Below, one piece after another: positions 6,480 through 9,384 of a DNA stretch of 9,384 nucleotides. A program made the position numbers and the translations under genes. Each line of letters starts with the position of its first letter. The stretch's first letter is position 1. The stretch is from JBGTCD01 sp041749015 (GTDB lineage Bacteria; Bacteroidota; Bacteroidia; Cytophagales; Cyclobacteriaceae): the NCBI GenBank assembly GCA_041749015.1, contig JBGTCD010000056.1, forward strand, positions 1 through 9,384, written 5' to 3'. The notes beneath the pieces were generated by a model, which ran no database searches, was not told the origin of the DNA, and saw only the letters and a list, made by a program, of their open reading frames with translations.

Positions 6480-8495
6480 ATGAAAAATTTATTGAAGAAG
6501 TCATTGAGTAGTGGGATTATGTTGTTGTTGATTTTGAACATGCAACTCCTCAATGCTCAAAATGATAAAATTATTTTTGAAGACTTATCATGGGAGGAAG
6601 CCTTGAAAAGGGCTGTTAAGCAAAATAAAGCTGTTTTTGTAGATGTTGGAGGACCAAAAGGAAATTGTAAACCTTGCGAAGAAGTGGAATCCACAGTTTT
6701 TGCAAGACCAGAAGTAGCAATTTTTCATAACTCAAACTTTGTGAATATTAAAGTCAATATGCATACTGATGCAGGCAAAGCTTTTGCTCCTAATCTTCAA
6801 ATGCTGATGTACCCTGTTTATGCATATTTCTCTGCTGAAGGGGAGCAATTGGGTTCGGTACGTTCGCATCAGATATTAGAAAGTCCCGATGATTTTATTG
6901 AGGTACATGGCAAACAAGTACTTGGACAGGATAGTATTCGAAAAAGCAATAAGCGATCAATAGATTTTGAAGAATTGGGGTGGGTAGAAGCCAAAGAAAA
7001 GGCTAAGGTTGAAAATAAGTTAATATTTCTTGATGCCTATACAACCTGGTGCAGGCCATGTATCCAAATGGACCGGAATGTATTTACGCTTAATGAAGTT
7101 GCAGATTTTTACAATTCTAATTTTGTCAACGTAAAAATGGAAATGGAAAAAGATGAGTTTGGTCCTGAACTGGCAGAGAAATACGGAATAAAGGCATACC
7201 CTACTTATCTATTTCTTGACCACACCGGGGAAGTCGTATTTGAAGGGAGTGGTTATACTGAGGCAGAGCCATTTATCAAATATGGTAAGGAAGCATTAAA
7301 AAAATATGGAATTCCCGAAGCTCAAGGCTCAATCGATCCTGTGATCAATTTTGAAAACTCAGACTGGGAAACCATCAAAGCAAAAGCAAGGGCAGAGAAT
7401 AAATTGATTTTTTTTGATGCCTATGCTGTCTGGTGTGGACCTTGTAAGGTAATGGATCGCGATGTGTTCACTAAAGAAGAGGTAGCTGGTTTTTTTAATG
7501 AAAAGTTTATCAATGCAAAATTTGACATGGAAAAGGGTGAGGGAATTAATCTCAAGGAACAATTTAATGTCACTGCCTATCCTACATATATGTTTATCAA
7601 TGCAGATGAAGAGGTAGTACATCAGATTGTTGGGTCGATGGCAGCCGAAAAGTTTCTAAATCATGCCGGAACAGCACTCAGTGATGATAATTTAATGTCC
7701 TTACAAAACAGGTATCAATCCGGAAATCGTGAAGCTGGTTTTATTAAGAAGTATCTCAAAGCACTTCAGGCAGCTAATTATGGTAATGAAGTTGGTAAAG
7801 TGGCACAAGAATTCCTTTCAACACAACCTAAGAAGAACCTTTCAGATCCAGGAAATTGGAGGATATTTCATGATTATATACGTAAACCGATGACAAAAGA
7901 GTTCAGCCATTTAGTAAAGAACAGACAAAAATTTGGGGAACTTTATACTAAAGATTCTGTAGAAGCCAAGATCTATCAGACTTACCTTTACCATGCTTAC
8001 AGCTATATTTCATATAATAAGGAGTCCAAAACCTCTTCAATAGATGAAAAGGCATTTGACAATTATCTTAAGAATCTTAAAAAATCAGGATTTGAAAGAA
8101 ATGTTGAACTCACTGCCCTAGCCAAAATCAATACCTCCAAAAGTGTCAGAAATTGGCCAGCCTTTATTTCTGCAATGGATCAGGCAATAGAACGGGACTT
8201 GCTAGCCACTCACCCAAATAAAAGCCTGGTGTTGAGAGATAACGCTAATTTTGCTTATAATTTTTGCCCGGAGCCATTAGTCTGGGAAAGTGCTACATCT
8301 TGGATAGTGAAAGCCATTGAGATAGGTGACCTTTCCGGAGAACAGCTTGCGGCTTACCAGGAAATTCATGCCAAATTACTCGAAAAGAGAGGGGATGAGG
8401 TAGGTGCTGAAAAAATCAGGGCTGATATAAATCAAGAAGATCTTGAGGAGTCAAAAGCAAAATCGCCTATGAAGGCGCTTATAAAACAAGATTAA
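6480..8495 (+). CDS. Exported protein with three tandem thioredoxin domains and a helical C-terminal tail
   Basis: 671 residues. A Sec signal peptide (K-rich start, hydrophobic 12-25, likely cleavage near 'LNAQ' 24-27) places it in the periplasm. Three thioredoxin-like domains follow: about 30-148 with C63-K-P-C66, about 160-280 with W190-C191-R-P-C194, and about 288-400 with W318-C319-G-P-C322. Each has a cis-Pro motif (Y111-P112, A239-Y-P241, A366-Y-P368). The fold type resembles thioredoxin_7 / DsbD gamma domains ('DAYxxWCxPCxxMDRxVF', conserved in domains 2 and 3). Domain 1 is divergent: it lacks the Trp before CxxC and has a Gly/Lys-rich 'GGPKGN' stretch instead. Residues about 403-671 are helical, perhaps TPR-like, with no family I recognise and a single cysteine (596). 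It lies 33 nt after susD-like and 1 nt before the DsbD alpha-like gene. Likely a thiol-disulfide oxidoreductase; whether it reduces, oxidises or isomerises is unknown. Confidence 0.9.
   Translation: MKNLLKKSLSSGIMLLLILNMQLLNAQNDKIIFEDLSWEEALKRAVKQNKAVFVDVGGPKGNCKPCEEVESTVFARPEVAIFHNSNFVNIKVNMHTDAGKAFAPNLQMLMYPVYAYFSAEGEQLGSVRSHQILESPDDFIEVHGKQVLGQDSIRKSNKRSIDFEELGWVEAKEKAKVENKLIFLDAYTTWCRPCIQMDRNVFTLNEVADFYNSNFVNVKMEMEKDEFGPELAEKYGIKAYPTYLFLDHTGEVVFEGSGYTEAEPFIKYGKEALKKYGIPEAQGSIDPVINFENSDWETIKAKARAENKLIFFDAYAVWCGPCKVMDRDVFTKEEVAGFFNEKFINAKFDMEKGEGINLKEQFNVTAYPTYMFINADEEVVHQIVGSMAAEKFLNHAGTALSDDNLMSLQNRYQSGNREAGFIKKYLKALQAANYGNEVGKVAQEFLSTQPKKNLSDPGNWRIFHDYIRKPMTKEFSHLVKNRQKFGELYTKDSVEAKIYQTYLYHAYSYISYNKESKTSSIDEKAFDNYLKNLKKSGFERNVELTALAKINTSKSVRNWPAFISAMDQAIERDLLATHPNKSLVLRDNANFAYNFCPEPLVWESATSWIVKAIEIGDLSGEQLAAYQEIHAKLLEKRGDEVGAEKIRADINQEDLEESKAKSPMKALIKQD
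6567..7679 (+). repeat. Three tandem thioredoxin-domain repeats within one coding sequence
   Basis: Protein-level internal repeat. The first Cys of the CxxC motif is at residues 63, 191 and 319, exactly 128 residues apart each time (TGT/TGC codons at 6666, 7050 and 7434). Domains 2 and 3 are clearly closest to each other; domain 1 has diverged. DNA identity is low enough that this looks like old duplication, not a recent copy. Confidence 0.85.
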
Positions 8496-8496
8496 A

Positions 8497-8964
8497 ATGA
8501 GAAGGCTGATTTTATTGTTTGAGGTATTCGCAATTGGCTTTGTAGCCAAAGGGCAAGATAAAGATGTTTCTGTAAATTGGGACATTTCAGTTGGTAATGA
8601 GGTTGTAAAAACGGAAGCGGTATTTGAAATAATTTTTAAGGCCCAAATACCAGAAAATTGGTATCTTTATTCAAGTGACTTTAGTCCCGATTTGGGTCCT
8701 AAAGTTACCACTTTTGTTTTTGAACCTAATCCGGGTTATTCCATTGAAGGAGCGATAGTCCCTATCAACCCGAAAAAAAAATATGATGATCTTTGGGAAG
8801 GTGATTACACCTATTTTACAAGTACAGCTGAGTTCAGGCAAATGATTAAGTTGAATGAAATAGCTGTAATTGTTAAGGGGTATTATGATTATCAGATTTG
8901 TTCTGACATTGATGGAAAATGTATTCCCTTCAGGGAAGAATTTAACATTTCAATAGTAAAGTAA
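8497..8964 (+). CDS. Free-standing DsbD alpha-domain-like (DsbC/DUF-type 'disulfide corrector') exported protein
   Basis: 155 residues. The N-terminus is signal-peptide-like (RR, hydrophobic 4-16, 'KGQ' near 18-20), although Glu9 interrupts the hydrophobic core. The mature part is an all-beta domain resembling the N-terminal alpha domain of DsbD: 'IPENWYLYS' (51-59) corresponds to the 'i-p-xx-w-h-iys' segment, and the C-terminal 'GYYDYQICSDIDGKCIPF' (128-145) carries the paired cysteines Cys135 and Cys142, as in the DsbD alpha Cys103/Cys109 pair of E. coli, with one extra residue between them. The protein stops after this domain: there are no DsbD transmembrane helices and no gamma domain. 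ATG 8497 lies 1 nt after the stop of the triple-thioredoxin gene, implying translational coupling and joint function. The likely role is accepting or passing electrons with that protein (inference). Confidence 0.8.
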   Translation: MRRLILLFEVFAIGFVAKGQDKDVSVNWDISVGNEVVKTEAVFEIIFKAQIPENWYLYSSDFSPDLGPKVTTFVFEPNPGYSIEGAIVPINPKKKYDDLWEGDYTYFTSTAEFRQMIKLNEIAVIVKGYYDYQICSDIDGKCIPFREEFNISIVK

Positions 8965-8974
8965 ATTTCTATAT

Positions 8975-9384
8975 ATGTCCATTGTTACTAGATATTCAGG
9001 GATTGTTTTTCTACTCATCTTAAGCATTTCCAGCTGCAACGATGATGAAAGTCCCGTAATTGATAACAGCAACGCGTTTAACTTTTCCAATGAAATTGCT
9101 GATCATTGGATAGGCATGCAGTTGGAATTAATCAAGGAAACGCCGGGATTTACTCCCCCAGTTGCATCAAGAGCTATGGCCTACACAGGGATCGCATTAT
9201 ATGAGTCAATAGTAAATGGTATGCCGGATCATGTTTCATTGTCGGGCAAATTAGCAGAAATGCCGCCCATGCCAGAATCGGATCCAGGTAAGGCGTATAT
9301 TTGGCCCTTATGTGCTAATGGGGCAATGGCAGCCATTTTAAAGAAATTGTTTCCAACAGCTCCTTCTTCCATGATTGTTGCTAT
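8975..9384 (+). CDS. Vanadium-dependent haloperoxidase / PAP2-superfamily lipoprotein, N-terminal fragment
   Basis: The frame runs from ATG 8975 past the right edge (136 residues seen). SPII signal peptide: hydrophobic 10-18, lipobox I-S-S-C with lipid Cys21, then N-D-D-E, an acidic stretch like those on surface lipoproteins. The mature part has the N-terminal signature of Bacteroidota haloperoxidase-like PAP2 proteins: Trp45 in a helix, 'TPGFTPPVASRAMAYTGIAL' (56-75), 'YES' (76-78), 'SLSGKL' (88-93) and 'YIWPLCANGAMAAIL' (108-122). The vanadate/phosphate-binding residues lie in the C-terminal half, outside the window, so enzyme class (haloperoxidase or acid phosphatase) cannot be decided. 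It begins 10 nt after the DsbD alpha-like gene and is probably in the same operon. Cys113 is a possible mature thiol. Confidence 0.85.
   Translation, partial: MSIVTRYSGIVFLLILSISSCNDDESPVIDNSNAFNFSNEIADHWIGMQLELIKETPGFTPPVASRAMAYTGIALYESIVNGMPDHVSLSGKLAEMPPMPESDPGKAYIWPLCANGAMAAILKKLFPTAPSSMIVA

Noticed and set aside
7359..7622. An 87-codon - strand frame across thioredoxin domain 3
   Set aside because: Antisense to a highly conserved CGPC domain; no evidence of its own.
1..9384. Mobile element, CRISPR, tRNA or rRNA content
   Set aside because: No transposase, terminal repeats, regular short repeats or RNA gene structure was found on reading either strand.

Overview
The window looks like Bacteroidota DNA, most likely a marine or environmental Cytophagia-type lineage (phylum well supported, lower rank only an inference). 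The evidence is an AT-rich genome with a SusC/SusD-type TonB-dependent uptake pair, several SPII lipoproteins with acidic residues just after the lipid cysteine, a FecR-type anti-sigma protein, and start codons without clear Shine-Dalgarno sequences. Every gene is on the + strand.

Layout: (1) 2-295, the C-terminal end of a FecR-family anti-sigma factor running in from the left edge. (2) 345-1775, a surface-type lipoprotein with an Ig-like domain and a six-bladed kelch propeller. (3) 1791-1834, a strong intrinsic terminator, with a possible Bacteroidota promoter (1750-1780) immediately before it. (4) 1849-5013, a SusC-like TonB-dependent transporter, followed after 2 nt by (5) 5016-6446, a SusD-like lipoprotein. 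(6) 6480-8495, an exported protein with three tandem thioredoxin domains and a long helical tail. (7) 8497-8964, a free-standing DsbD alpha-like domain. (8) 8975 to the right edge, the N-terminal part of a lipoprotein of the vanadium-dependent haloperoxidase / PAP2 superfamily. Gaps between genes are all under 80 bases, so there is no long non-coding stretch.

Working model (inference): FecR and an unseen ECF sigma factor may control the locus. The kelch lipoprotein, SusC and SusD would capture and import a substrate at the outer membrane. The triple-thioredoxin protein and the DsbD alpha-like protein would form a periplasmic thiol relay, and the haloperoxidase/phosphatase-like lipoprotein would act on the substrate or a related compound. 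No glycoside hydrolase, lyase or sulfatase is visible, so this is not an obvious polysaccharide utilisation locus. The most unusual parts are the pairing of DsbD gamma-like and alpha-like domains without the DsbD membrane domain, their link to a SusCD pair and a haloperoxidase-type gene, and the hairpin almost touching the SusC start codon.
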